A stretch of 64,000 nucleotides of DNA from Fibrobacteria bacterium AD312 (GTDB taxonomy: Bacteria > Fibrobacterota > Fibrobacteria > Fibrobacterales > Fibrobacteraceae), in the NCBI GenBank assembly GCA_001462345.1, contig LIUM01000008.1, positions 1-64,000 of the forward strand. The letters are read 5' to 3'. Position numbers and translations under genes: made by a program. Below are positions 1 to 8,900 of this stretch, piece by piece (the first letter of the stretch is position 1; every line of letters begins with the position of its first letter). The notes under the pieces were generated by a model. That model made no database searches, was not told the DNA's origin, and was given only the letters and a program-made list of their open reading frames with translations.

Positions 1-222
1 ATAAAGGATCTTAAAACGAGCGTAATCACTCACAAAAGCATATTTTTTATGTTTGTATGCTTCAGCAGTATATGGAATTTGATTTACATCAAAATTATCT
101 TCATTCCATTCTATAATTTCGTAGTCAGGAAAAAACTTCTTCCAAGAGACTATACATTTTTTTGCTAAAGGAGGAAGAGGCTTTTTTCCAAACCAACAGT
201 AATGAATAGTTTTAGGGATCAT
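1..222 (-). CDS. GT32-family glycosyltransferase, N-terminal fragment
   Basis: The reverse strand opens with ATG at 222 and reads without a stop to the window edge, giving the first 74 residues. The start MIPKTIHYCWFG, then ESWKKFFPDY-like and NEDNFDVN blocks, and VSDYARFKILY are the hallmark N-terminus of GT32 (OCH1/capsular polysaccharide synthesis) enzymes, which transfer a sugar from a nucleotide donor in the cytoplasm. The Asp-rich metal-binding motif would lie just beyond the edge. The start overlaps the upstream gene's stop as TAATG, so the two are translationally coupled members of one polysaccharide operon. The acceptor and sugar cannot be told. Confidence 0.85.
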   Translation of the reverse strand, partial: MIPKTIHYCWFGKKPLPPLAKKCIVSWKKFFPDYEIIEWNEDNFDVNQIPYTAEAYKHKKYAFVSDYARFKILY

Positions 223-1337
223 TATGTATTTTCCAGATTTTGAAAAACTTGCATAATTTGTTCTAATTGATGTTCATCAGAATACGTTGTTTTGAAAAAT
301 TCTGCAATTTGATTTAATTCTTTTTCTTGTAAAGGCTTATTTATTATTTGTTCCATTTTATACGCTAGAGCTTCAAAATCATCTACAGGGCTATAATAAT
401 TAACTAAACCATGAGTTGTTTCTTGTAAAGCTTCGCACATAGAACATAAAACGGGAACTCTACAAATCGCAGCCTCTATTGGAGTATAACCAAATCCTTC
501 TCTTTTAGATGTAGAAATAAATAAAGATGTATTTTCATACAGATATTTTAATTCCTCTGCAGATAATTTTTCATAATGAATAATACGATTTTTCCAAAAT
601 TTTGATTGAATAAAAGGTCTAATTATTTTGAGCCAATAAGCAGTTGTTTTTCCAACAATAACAAGATTATAGTCAAATTTTTTTACAAGTAAATTAAATG
701 CTTGCAATAAAGTAAGAATATTTTTATATGGCTGCAAAGTATTAACATAAAGAAAATACTTTTTAGAATCATCAAAAGAATCTGGTTTGATGGAGTTATG
801 ACTTAAATTAACACTATTATGAATCACGCTTATTTTATTTTCTGGTGTTTTATAGTGTAAAATGATATCGTTCTTTGTGTAATTTGATATAGCAATTACA
901 GCACGGGAAGTTTCAATAATTTTTTTGTAGAATAGAAAATTCTTCTTCGATGCAAATGTTTTTTCCTTTATTCCTTTTAAATCGTGAATGACAATTACCC
1001 TATTGTGAATCGGATTTATTAATGTACCTCGATCTAGATCACTTGCAATTAATTCATAGTCACATTGTATCTTAGAAATAGTTTTTTTATAAATACACCT
1101 TGCATACCAGTCACTAATAAAAGGTAATCTATACAACAAATAATTTCTCTTTATTGTATAATACGTAAAGTCAGGATATCTGTCTTTCAAATAAAATTCA
1201 AAACTTTTATCAAACAATAAAATAATATTATGATGATCTTTCTTTTTTAGAGAATCAACCAATCGCATAATGTAAATAGATACACTTGAATAGCGTGTTT
1301 TTTTTGTAATACAAGACATATCAATTAAAAGTTTCAT
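222..1337 (-). CDS. GT4-family glycosyltransferase
   Basis: This 371-residue protein has the two-domain GT-B layout. The C-terminal half carries a YLYVNTLQPYKN-type strand near residue 195 and the donor-binding block KREGFGYTPIEAA near 280, which contains the E-x7-E signature of GT4 (Glycos_transf_1) retaining transferases. There is no signal peptide or membrane segment, so it is probably a cytoplasmic enzyme adding one sugar to a lipid-linked surface polysaccharide. It is coupled (TAATG) to the GT32 gene and transcribed away from 1458. The DNA is strikingly AT-rich, as is usual for horizontally exchanged glycan loci. The sugar specificity is unknown. Confidence 0.85.
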   Translation of the reverse strand: MKLLIDMSCITKKTRYSSVSIYIMRLVDSLKKKDHHNIILLFDKSFEFYLKDRYPDFTYYTIKRNYLLYRLPFISDWYARCIYKKTISKIQCDYELIASDLDRGTLINPIHNRVIVIHDLKGIKEKTFASKKNFLFYKKIIETSRAVIAISNYTKNDIILHYKTPENKISVIHNSVNLSHNSIKPDSFDDSKKYFLYVNTLQPYKNILTLLQAFNLLVKKFDYNLVIVGKTTAYWLKIIRPFIQSKFWKNRIIHYEKLSAEELKYLYENTSLFISTSKREGFGYTPIEAAICRVPVLCSMCEALQETTHGLVNYYSPVDDFEALAYKMEQIINKPLQEKELNQIAEFFKTTYSDEHQLEQIMQVFQNLENT

Positions 1338-1457
1338 ACTTACATTAAAATATTAAATTATTATTACTATTAAAAATATGGGAATCTTTAAAAATACTTT
1401 TTTCTATGATAAAGAACTATTAAACAAAAAAAATCATAAAATATAGGTTTATAAAAA

Positions 1458-2720
1458 ATGATAAGTATTGTTTACGATGCAACATATATTGCTAATTCAT
1501 TTAAAAAAGATGCAAATAGAAGTGGTATTTTTTTTGTTGCTAAAAGTATTTTAGACGAATTAATAAAAAGAAACAATATTGATATTTACCTCTATATTTC
1601 GCCAGAAAAAGCTCGATATTTTGAAAAGATAAAAACGGAATTTTATCCAAAGTTAAAATATATTCAAGATTTTACAAAGCAGAAAAAAGTAATTAAACTA
1701 AATCAATTGTTTTGGGCTCTTCATAAGAAATTTTACACTCATAAATATTTAAGAAAGCCTTTCGCTTTTGGAATATTAGCGACGCAATATATTTTAAATC
1801 AATTGTGCAAAAATAATTACAATACAACAGAGATAAAAAAAATAACTTGTTTTTTTTCTCCTGGATATCTTATTCCTAATTTCATAAACAAAAATAATAT
1901 TCCTGTTTATCTATTATTACATGATGCAATACCATATATGTTTCCAACCATTAATTCAAAAAAATGGTTAGTGAAGGATTTCGAAAAAAGAATTACAAAG
2001 AATAATTTTTTCTTCTGTGTTTCAAACCAAACAAAAGAAGATTATAAAAAAATTATACCAATGATTACAAATGAAAACTCAATGGTGGTTACATTAGCCG
2101 CAAACGAGAAGTTTCAAAAAAAAGAAGATTTAACTCTTTTAGACCATACGAAGATCAAATATTCTATCCCGACAGATAAAAAATATATTTTCAGTCTATG
2201 CAACATTGAACCTAGAAAAAATTTAATTAGAGCAGTAAGAACATTTGTTGAATTTATAAATAAAAATAAAATCAATGATTTAATATGGGTTATGGGTGGT
2301 GGCCAATGGGATTCATTTGTAGAAGAATTAGAAAAACAAAATATTAAATGGGATACTAGTTTAATTATTAAGGCTGGTTATATTGATGATGAAGACTTGT
2401 CTATTCTTTATAGTAATGCTGAGTGGTTTGTTTATACTAGTCAATACGAAGGATTCGGATTACCTCCGCTAGAGGCTATGCAGTGTGGCTGTCCTGTGAT
2501 TACCAGTAATAATTCATCTTTGCCAGAAGTTGTAGGCGATGCTGGGCTTATGATTGATTGGGATAGCGATGAACAACATATTGAAGCATATGAAAAATAC
2601 TACTTTAATAAAGTATTAAGGCAAGAAAATAGCCTTAAAGGTATTGAACGAGCTAAATTATTTTCATGGGAAAAGACTGTTGATTTAATGGTAGAACAGA
2701 TGAGAAAAGCTATTTCTTGA
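1458..2720 (+). CDS. GT4-family glycosyltransferase
   Basis: This 420-residue GT-B protein has a well-preserved C-terminal domain: [10 protein letters not shown] near residue 245, [19 protein letters not shown] near 330 with the E-x7-E donor site, and then the [10 protein letters not shown] block typical of mannosyltransferase-like GT4 proteins. It faces the opposite way from its glycosyltransferase neighbours and is the only forward gene in the first 5 kb, so it needs its own promoter in the 120-base AT-rich gap before it. Its last 11 bases overlap the end of the convergent GT2 gene. The role in surface polysaccharide assembly is inferred from context, and the exact linkage is unknown. Confidence 0.87.
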   Translation: MISIVYDATYIANSFKKDANRSGIFFVAKSILDELIKRNNIDIYLYISPEKARYFEKIKTEFYPKLKYIQDFTKQKKVIKLNQLFWALHKKFYTHKYLRKPFAFGILATQYILNQLCKNNYNTTEIKKITCFFSPGYLIPNFINKNNIPVYLLLHDAIPYMFPTINSKKWLVKDFEKRITKNNFFFCVSNQTKEDYKKIIPMITNENSMVVTLAANEKFQKKEDLTLLDHTKIKYSIPTDKKYIFSLCNIEPRKNLIRAVRTFVEFINKNKINDLIWVMGGGQWDSFVEELEKQNIKWDTSLIIKAGYIDDEDLSILYSNAEWFVYTSQYEGFGLPPLEAMQCGCPVITSNNSSLPEVVGDAGLMIDWDSDEQHIEAYEKYYFNKVLRQENSLKGIERAKLFSWEKTVDLMVEQMRKAIS

Positions 2721-3651
2721 GTTTGAATAGCAATAATATTTTATAGACAATTACACCCATTGTAATTATAATCTTTGAAAGAAATTCTGAAAAGATTTCT
2801 TTTCTCCAAGCATCACGCACATCTTGATAAACTTGTTTAGATACATACCTATCTTTATTTTGATCAAACCATTCTAAGTGATTTTGTATTATCACATTTT
2901 TTTGAAAAAAAGAAATGTATTTATGTTTGAGTAAAAAAGAAAATATTTGAATATCTTCAAGATGAGCCACACCAGTAATCATTCTGTTTCCCCACAAACT
3001 AGTTGTATTATAACCATGTCTATTATTATAATTTAGCATTTTGGAAGAAAAGAATACATCGCCACATTGGCAAATTTCTATCCAAAACAACCAATCTCCA
3101 CTAGAGAGAAAAGATTGGTATGTTTTAGATATTTTGTCTAGGCAACATTTCTTAAATAAAACAGAACTTGCATTTAGTATATAGTTCGAAGAGCTCATTT
3201 TATTGCGGATAAGCCATTGCCCTTCGTAAAGGATATCCTCATATACATCTTTAATATCAACATCAGTTTTATTTGGATAAATTAACTTTGAATTACAAAA
3301 AGCTAAAGCAATTTTTTCATCGATTAATTTTGGCACCAATTCTTCCAAGAAAATCAATTCAGCCCAATCATCACTTTCTGCAATCCAAATATATTCCCCT
3401 TGGGCAAGATCAAAACCTTTTGCCCATTGTTTAAAAGGGGAACCACTGTTTGTTTCATTATACACAATGTGACTTACTTGTGATCGATTTCGATATTCTT
3501 CTATTACTTCTTTACTATTGTCTGTACTGCAATCATCAAGAATAATGACTTCAAAATCTTGAAAGGTTTGGTTGAATATGGAATCAAGTCGCTGTCGCAA
3601 AAATCGAGCGTGATTATAATTAGGAACAATTACAGATACTTTTGGAGGCAT
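2710..3651 (-). CDS. GT2-family glycosyltransferase (GT-A fold)
   Basis: This 313-residue protein begins with MPPKVSVIVPNYNHARFLR, the textbook start of GT2 enzymes. DDCSTDNS near residue 41 binds the nucleotide, and WIAESDDWA near 90 supplies the DXD-type metal site. The final 25 residues are hydrophobic and end in lysines, so the protein may sit on the inner membrane by a C-terminal anchor. It probably adds a sugar to the O-polysaccharide or capsule repeat unit. The start lies 30 bases downstream of the HipB-like gene on the same strand, the place normally occupied by hipA. The 3-prime end overlaps the convergent gene by 11 bases. Confidence 0.88.
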   Translation of the reverse strand: MPPKVSVIVPNYNHARFLRQRLDSIFNQTFQDFEVIILDDCSTDNSKEVIEEYRNRSQVSHIVYNETNSGSPFKQWAKGFDLAQGEYIWIAESDDWAELIFLEELVPKLIDEKIALAFCNSKLIYPNKTDVDIKDVYEDILYEGQWLIRNKMSSSNYILNASSVLFKKCCLDKISKTYQSFLSSGDWLFWIEICQCGDVFFSSKMLNYNNRHGYNTTSLWGNRMITGVAHLEDIQIFSFLLKHKYISFFQKNVIIQNHLEWFDQNKDRYVSKQVYQDVRDAWRKEIFSEFLSKIIITMGVIVYKILLLFKLKK

Positions 3652-3681
3652 TATTTTCTTAGTTCCCTTTTGATATCAACT

Positions 3682-3903
3682 TCATCTATCTTTCTCTTTT
3701 TCGATGACGTGAATATTTATCCCGAGCATCTGCAATACTCCAAAAACTTTGCCTATATGCAGAGATTCCTTGCCGTTTTCAAGCTCCGAAAAAAAACGAT
3801 TCCCAACATTGCAGAAAACAGCGCATTCCGCTTGTGTTAGATTTAATTTTTTCCGTCGTTCCTTGACGATTTTGGAGATATCTTTTGGTTCTAAAACTTG
3901 CAT
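3682..3903 (-). CDS. HipB-like XRE-family DNA-binding protein (orphan antitoxin)
   Basis: This 73-residue protein is almost entirely one helix-turn-helix domain: IVKERRKKLNLTQAECA, then a recognition helix around VGNRFFSELENGK, then LHIGKVFGVLQMLGINI. That layout matches HipB, the autoregulatory antitoxin of HipBA modules. No HipA-type kinase follows. The next gene on the strand is a GT2 glycosyltransferase 30 bases away. Just upstream of the start are two copies of a CCCG-AA-CGGG palindrome, fitting autorepression. It may be the remnant of a broken toxin-antitoxin pair or a recruited regulator of the downstream transferase. The HTH assignment is firm and the function is open. Confidence 0.75.
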   Translation of the reverse strand: MQVLEPKDISKIVKERRKKLNLTQAECAVFCNVGNRFFSELENGKESLHIGKVFGVLQMLGINIHVIEKEKDR

Positions 3904-3918
3904 TTCATAAACATAATA

Positions 3919-3980
3919 TTCCCGAACGGGAAAAACAAACTAAATTTGATGAATAATAGTGAAATTTTACCGAACGGGAA
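3919..3980. promoter_or_regulatory. probable HipB-like operator, two palindromic sites
   Basis: A perfect palindrome TTCCCG-AA-CGGGAA lies at 3919-3932, 16 bases upstream of the HipB-like start codon. A second, partial copy sharing CGAACGGGAA ends at 3980. The two centres are about 48 bases apart. Paired inverted repeats in front of a HipB-type gene are the usual arrangement for its autorepression. Binding by this protein is inferred, not shown. Confidence 0.5.
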
Positions 3981-4051
3981 AATAAACTGTTACCCTTATT
4001 TACTTTAATTAAATATAAATTCTTGTATTAATTATGATTTCTGCTAAATAA

Positions 4052-4108
4052 TGGCGGTGTAAAATACAATTTGGCAGTGTAAATTATTCTCCTGTGGCGG
4101 TGTAAAAA
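4052..4108. repeat. three direct repeats of TGGCRGTGTAAA
   Basis: TGGCGGTGTAAAA (4052-4064), TGGCAGTGTAAA (4072-4083) and TGGCGGTGTAAAAA (4095-4108) are spaced 20 and 23 bases apart. They sit in an otherwise gene-free gap (3904-4256). Multiple short repeats like this are found at the ends of IS21-type elements, so this may be the relic of an insertion-sequence end. No transposase is present here. Nothing else in the gap is recognisable beyond a 22-codon open frame at 4118-4186. Confidence 0.45.
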
Positions 4109-4256
4109 TATAATGAAATGCTTATTAATGATGGAAAAATTGAATTTCGTGGTGTTCCTAAAAATGGTGGATATTGGCAAAAGTAAAGGTTGCCCTTTTT
4201 ATCTACTCTTTCAAACAGTAAATGATTCAGATTACTACATATTAAGTAATGAATGA

Positions 4257-5243
4257 TTAATTGAATATATTTAAGTTGTTTATTTTTGAAAGAATAACTT
4301 TATAACTCCAGTATGAATTATGCTTAATTAAAGCAATCATTTTGATGATTCTTAAAAACCATTTTTTTCTTGATAAAAAGATAAAAATGTATTTTTGAGT
4401 AACTATTTCAATATTCAAATTTTGAAGGGAGAAATCTCTAAAATATTGTCCGTCAGCAGAATTATACTTATTCATTTCAGAAATTAAATCTTGAAAAGAG
4501 TATTCTTTTTGAGAATAGCGTCCAGAACAGTTATAACGAAGTGATTGATGGATATTTTCGTTATTTAGATAGCCATCTCCTAATGATTTACTATATGATC
4601 TCGAATCATAAGAAATTACGGTTCGACCACAAGCCATTGCATCGTAAAGAGATCTTCCAATTCCTATTACGAGATCAGCTTGATTGATTGTTTCTTCTAT
4701 AGACCAATTATTTTCTATAAATTTATTTGCTTTAATAAAATTAACATTTATTGCAGTGCAAGCTTTCCGAATTGTTTTATTTGCTTCTTCAGATTGACAT
4801 AATGATAATACAGTATGCAATTTTGGAGAAAGGTTTCTTTTAGATGTAAATCGATTACAATCAATGCCATTGAGTATTAATGAACTTTTTATACCTTGTT
4901 TCAAAAGGTACTCTTGTACTTCATATGATATGGCTACATAGGCGTCAGCTTTTGGAGAAGGTTTTTCTAAATCATTATGAATTCCATGGCATGTTTGAAT
5001 TATAAATCCTCTTTTATGCAAATGATCAACAACTGTATAATGATTGGCTAATATTAAATCATAAAATATTTTCTTCCTAAATTTAACACCAAGAGCTTCT
5101 ATTTTATCTGAAATTTCACCTTTTTCAAAAGTAAAGTATTCTACATAATGACCTTTTTTTAGTAAGTCAATAATTATAGCGTAAGTATAAGATTCTGTAC
5201 CACCAGTGGTTTGTAAATGATTTGTGGCAACTAAGATATTCAT
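4257..5243 (-). CDS. GT4-like glycosyltransferase
   Basis: This protein of about 328 residues starts MNILVATNHLQTTGGTES. The TGGTE turn and following helix are typical of the acceptor domain of GT-B enzymes. The C-terminal half has a SLCQSEEANKTIRKA segment and DLVIGIGRSLYDAMACGRTVISYD, a variant of the GT4 donor site in which an Asp replaces the usual second Glu. The longer reading begins with GTG 15 bases upstream, but the ATG at 5243 overlaps the wzt stop as TAATG, so I prefer it. It is cotranscribed with wzt and should act in building the exported glycan. The DNA is very AT-rich. The substrate is unknown. Confidence 0.75.
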   Translation of the reverse strand: MNILVATNHLQTTGGTESYTYAIIIDLLKKGHYVEYFTFEKGEISDKIEALGVKFRKKIFYDLILANHYTVVDHLHKRGFIIQTCHGIHNDLEKPSPKADAYVAISYEVQEYLLKQGIKSSLILNGIDCNRFTSKRNLSPKLHTVLSLCQSEEANKTIRKACTAINVNFIKANKFIENNWSIEETINQADLVIGIGRSLYDAMACGRTVISYDSRSYSKSLGDGYLNNENIHQSLRYNCSGRYSQKEYSFQDLISEMNKYNSADGQYFRDFSLQNLNIEIVTQKYIFIFLSRKKWFLRIIKMIALIKHNSYWSYKVILSKINNLNIFN

Positions 5244-6502
5244 TATTGGATAATCCACTCTGCGTTAATATAAAAGTAGCCTAAATGAGAGTCTATGTTT
5301 GTTAAACCATCTACAATAGATATTTGGGCTATTTTTTCGTAATGATCAAGTCTTTTAACATTTTTTTGAGCCAAAACAAGTTCAATGAAGTATGTCCCTG
5401 CAGTTAGATTAATTTGGGGTATTATTAATTTGACTAGGCAATTACTACTTTCATTAGATTTATTTATTCTATTTACAGATCCAAAAAAGGATGTAGTTCC
5501 AGCTAGTTTTTCGCCATTTAAATTATAAAAATAAAGACCAATGCCAATTGAATTATCAAAAAGACAATTCTGAATTCCTATTTCAAAAAATAAAGACTCT
5601 CCCGTCATAAAGGAATTTGTTTCAATGCCATTGGAGTTTAAAATACGGAAAGAATTAAATTTATTTTTTTCTTTTTGGGAAACCTTAAAGGAAATACTTG
5701 AATCTTTAATAGAATTGGATAGATATTCTTCAATTACATCTTCTATTTCCCCAGTGCTTTTCACCTTTCCCTGTTCAAGCAGCACCCCCCTCTTGCACAA
5801 ATTTTTCACAGCGCCCATATTGTGGCTTACAAAAAGCACGGTTCGGCCTTCGCCTTGACTTACGTCTTGCATTTTGCCTATGGCTTTCTTTTGGAATTCG
5901 GCATCGCCCACGGCAAGTACTTCATCGACGACTAATATTTCGGGTTCTAGGTGTGCGGCAATGGCAAATCCTAGGCGTACAATCATGCCGCTGGAGTATC
6001 GTTTTACGGGCGTATCGAGGTAACGTTCGCATCCGCTAAAATCCACAATTTCATCTAGTTTGCGAGTGATTTCAGAACGAGTCATACCCATGATCGCTCC
6101 GTTCATATAAATGTTTTCTCGGCCAGTCATTTCGGGGTGAAACCCAGTGCCCACTTCTAAAAGGCTTGCTATTCGCCCTCTGGCTCGGATGATTCCTGTC
6201 GTTGGGGCTGTGACTCGGCTAAGTAGTTTTAGAAGGGTGCTTTTGCCTGCGCCATTTTTCCCGATAATGCCAACAACATCGCCTTGTTCTACTTTGAAAT
6301 CAATATTCTTTAGTGCCCAAACGTATTCGCTTTTACCTTGATGAGAACGGTCATTGGTTTCACCAATTTTTAAGTAAGGGTCTTCTCGGCGAAGTACTTT
6401 TGTATGCCAAAATCGATTAAGATCATGGCTTAATGTACCCGTAGAAACTACCCCTAATCGGTATTGTTTAGAAATGTTTTCAAATTCTATTGCAGATGCC
6501 AT
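5243..6502 (-). CDS. wzt: O-polysaccharide/teichoic-acid-type ABC exporter, ATPase with C-terminal cargo domain
   Basis: This 419-residue protein is the ATPase of a Wzm/Wzt exporter that moves undecaprenyl-linked polysaccharide across the inner membrane. Walker A GKNGAGKST is at residues 81-89, the signature YSSGMIVRLG is near 166, Walker B ILVVDEVLAVGD is near 188, and the switch is VSHN. From about residue 260 a beta-rich Wzt_C-type domain follows, which in characterised systems reads the capped end of the glycan. Base composition shifts sharply between the halves: hand counts give 29 of 60 G+C at 5821-5880 but 19 of 60 at 5341-5400. That suggests the tail was exchanged along with the glycosyltransferases. 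The partner wzm is 4.6 kb upstream. Confidence 0.92.
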   Translation of the reverse strand: MASAIEFENISKQYRLGVVSTGTLSHDLNRFWHTKVLRREDPYLKIGETNDRSHQGKSEYVWALKNIDFKVEQGDVVGIIGKNGAGKSTLLKLLSRVTAPTTGIIRARGRIASLLEVGTGFHPEMTGRENIYMNGAIMGMTRSEITRKLDEIVDFSGCERYLDTPVKRYSSGMIVRLGFAIAAHLEPEILVVDEVLAVGDAEFQKKAIGKMQDVSQGEGRTVLFVSHNMGAVKNLCKRGVLLEQGKVKSTGEIEDVIEEYLSNSIKDSSISFKVSQKEKNKFNSFRILNSNGIETNSFMTGESLFFEIGIQNCLFDNSIGIGLYFYNLNGEKLAGTTSFFGSVNRINKSNESSNCLVKLIIPQINLTAGTYFIELVLAQKNVKRLDHYEKIAQISIVDGLTNIDSHLGYFYINAEWIIQ

Positions 6503-6703
6503 TATTCTTGGAATATAGATAAAAAATCGCGAAATACGTCGTAATCTCTCGTTAGATAACGAGTTATATGCTGTACGGGCGGTTTCTTGGTATTGTCAAA
6601 TTATCCATAACAAATGCCCTAAAGGCGTTTTAGTACCCCAAAACTTGATTTATTTTATGTTAGGGATATTGTCTTTGTATAAAATAAAACAGAAGGTTAT
6701 CTT

Positions 6704-8842
6704 ATGATGAATCTAAAGAAAACGGCCTTTTTGGTCACTTTCACGGTGTTGGTATCTTTCGGCTTTTCAACTGCAGATAACCCAATTTCCAATTATCATT
6801 ATCTTGCCGATCCTACGGCTTTTTCAACCGATTCAACGTTCTATATCGTTACCGATACGGATGATGAATGTCCAAGTACTGGTGAAAATGACTATAAAAT
6901 TCGTGCCTTGTATGCTTTTAGTAGTAAAGACATGAAAAACTGGACTGATCATGGTATGGTTCTTCGCTATAATCGTGAAGTCTCTTATATTTCAAATATT
7001 TGGGCCTCTGGGGCTGTAGCACACGATGGCGTTTTTTACATTATTTACCCAAATGGGGCGAGTGGTGTTGGTATTGTGTCTTCTAAAGATATCGCTGGCC
7101 CTTACATTGATCCAGTTGGTAAACTCTTAGTCGGCGGTGGTGGCGTCACGGATTGCGGAGGCATTAGTTGGTGCTTTGACCCAGCCATTTTTGTGGATGA
7201 CGATGGAAAATCATATATGACTTATGGTGGTGGCAGCAGTGGATCTCGTCCTTATGGCGATAATTTTGATCTTTTTCAGTTTAGTAAACTTTCACACGAT
7301 CAAGTCACTTTAGATGTTAATTCCAGAACTCGAATTTCAGGAGCGAATAAGTCTTTTGAAGCATCTTATATTCACAAAAGAAACGGAACCTACTATTTTA
7401 GTTATAATGATCAAAGCCAAGCGATTAGCTACGCTACATCTAAAAACATCAAAGGGCCTTATACATACCAAGGCGTAGTGATTAATAATCCTTCTTCAAT
7501 TAATGGTAAAGGGGGCAACAACCATCATGGTTTTGCACAGTTCAAAGATAAATGGTATGCTGTTTACCATGACCGTCGCTTAGTTATGGATCCAGAACAT
7601 CCAGCAGCAGGTGGTCAAATCAATGGTTTAACAACAGGAAACCATCGCAGTACAAGTATCGATGAAGTGACTTGGAATGGCGATAAAATGAATGTGGTGA
7701 AGTTTACCGAATCAGGCCCAACACAAATTGCAGATTTCAACCCTTATGGTGTTTATAAAGCTCTTACGAGTTCCAAACAACGTAATGTGCGTAGCCGTAC
7801 GGATTACACTAAAGGGCAGCCTGTTTTAAACGTACTTACTCCGCTTGCAACTAAGGAATCTTGGATTCGTGTGAGTGGCGTCGATTTTGGTCAAGGCGCC
7901 ACTGGATTTCGAGTTACTGCCGCGAGTGTAGCCGAGGGCAATAAGGTTGAAATTCACAAAGGTTCTGTAACGGGTACTTTGGCTGGTACTTGTGATTTGA
8001 AAAACACAGGTAATTGGAATTCATACGAAGACAACGAATGCGAAGTCACAAGTCTCTCTGGAATCGTGGATCAACTTTTCCTTGTGTTTAAGGGATCTAA
8101 AGATTCTACTATGGGGCTCATTGAATGGGAATTTATAGGGGAAGGTGGCGGCTCTTCAACCACGCAAACTCCACATGGTGGCACCGCGTCTATACTTCCA
8201 GGAAAAATCGAAGTTGAAAATTATGATGATGGTGGCAGTCGCCGCGGCTATAGCGATACTGATGCCGAAAACAAAGGCGATGCAGAAATGCGTGCAGATG
8301 AAGGTGTCGACTTAGTTCTTGGTGGCACGGGTGTGGCCCTAGGTTATACCGCTGCTGGAGAATGGCTTGAATATACAGTCAATGTGGAAAACGATGCTAA
8401 TGATGTTTCAATTTCAGCAAGTGTTTCTTCGGGTGTTGAAACTTCGAGTTTCTGCATCTTGGTTGATGGAGTACAGGTCGGCGATACAGTTAAGGTCGCT
8501 AAAACAGGCGAAGATTGGAGCGTTTATGAGACTGTGAACATTGGAAAAACATCTCTTACTAAAGGTCCACACGAAGTTCGTCTTTTGATTACAGGAGACA
8601 ACGTCAACATCGATTGGATTTCTTTTGGAGATATTCCTATAAGCATTTCTCAAACAAAATTCCACTATAACGAACCGATGACTTATCAAGTGTTTGATAT
8701 GAAGGGAGCGATGCTTGGCACTGTGAAATTAGATCGAATGAATGCTACGCAGGCTCTTCGTGCCGCTGGATTCAATAAAGGCATCTATATGCTCAAACAA
8801 GTGCAGGGCAATAAGAAGTTTGTGGTGAACGCTACTCGATAA
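6704..8842 (+). CDS. secreted GH43 hemicellulase with CBM6 and T9SS-like C-terminal domain
   Basis: This 712-residue protein starts with a signal peptide ending near A24. The GH43 five-bladed propeller follows, with candidate catalytic residues D36 (LADPTA), D159 (CFDPAIFVDDDG) and E219 (SFEASYIHKRNG). That set is seen in XynD-type arabinofuranosidase/xylosidase enzymes acting on arabinoxylan. A beta-sandwich module lies at about 375-475, and a CBM6 (ILPGKIEVENYDDGG) at about 496-645. The last 60 residues (YQVFDMKGAMLG, GIYMLKQ, NKKFVV) resemble a type IX secretion sorting domain. Two adjacent ATGs make the start ambiguous by one codon. It sits alone between wzt and wzm on the other strand, with its own terminator. 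Exact substrate preference is not readable. Confidence 0.88.
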   Translation: MMNLKKTAFLVTFTVLVSFGFSTADNPISNYHYLADPTAFSTDSTFYIVTDTDDECPSTGENDYKIRALYAFSSKDMKNWTDHGMVLRYNREVSYISNIWASGAVAHDGVFYIIYPNGASGVGIVSSKDIAGPYIDPVGKLLVGGGGVTDCGGISWCFDPAIFVDDDGKSYMTYGGGSSGSRPYGDNFDLFQFSKLSHDQVTLDVNSRTRISGANKSFEASYIHKRNGTYYFSYNDQSQAISYATSKNIKGPYTYQGVVINNPSSINGKGGNNHHGFAQFKDKWYAVYHDRRLVMDPEHPAAGGQINGLTTGNHRSTSIDEVTWNGDKMNVVKFTESGPTQIADFNPYGVYKALTSSKQRNVRSRTDYTKGQPVLNVLTPLATKESWIRVSGVDFGQGATGFRVTAASVAEGNKVEIHKGSVTGTLAGTCDLKNTGNWNSYEDNECEVTSLSGIVDQLFLVFKGSKDSTMGLIEWEFIGEGGGSSTTQTPHGGTASILPGKIEVENYDDGGSRRGYSDTDAENKGDAEMRADEGVDLVLGGTGVALGYTAAGEWLEYTVNVENDANDVSISASVSSGVETSSFCILVDGVQVGDTVKVAKTGEDWSVYETVNIGKTSLTKGPHEVRLLITGDNVNIDWISFGDIPISISQTKFHYNEPMTYQVFDMKGAMLGTVKLDRMNATQALRAAGFNKGIYMLKQVQGNKKFVVNATR

Positions 8843-8864
8843 AACAATTACTCTAAACTATTTA

Positions 8865-8900
8865 TAGGCCTCTAGTTTAATGACTAGGGGTCTATTTTTT
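8865..8900 (+). terminator. rho-independent terminator after the GH43 gene
   Basis: A 12-base stem (TAGGCCTCTAGT pairing with ACTAGGGGTCTA through two G-U pairs) and a 6-base loop are followed by TTTTTT, 22 bases beyond the stop codon. Confidence 0.8.

Noticed and set aside
3559-3840. 93-codon forward frame opposite the GT2 and HipB-like genes.
   Set aside because: It is antisense to two recognisable genes and has no family signature.
4118-4186. 22-codon forward frame (MLINDGKIEF...) after the triple repeat.
   Set aside because: It is too short to support and no ribosome site is seen. It is kept only as a possible stub of a lost gene.
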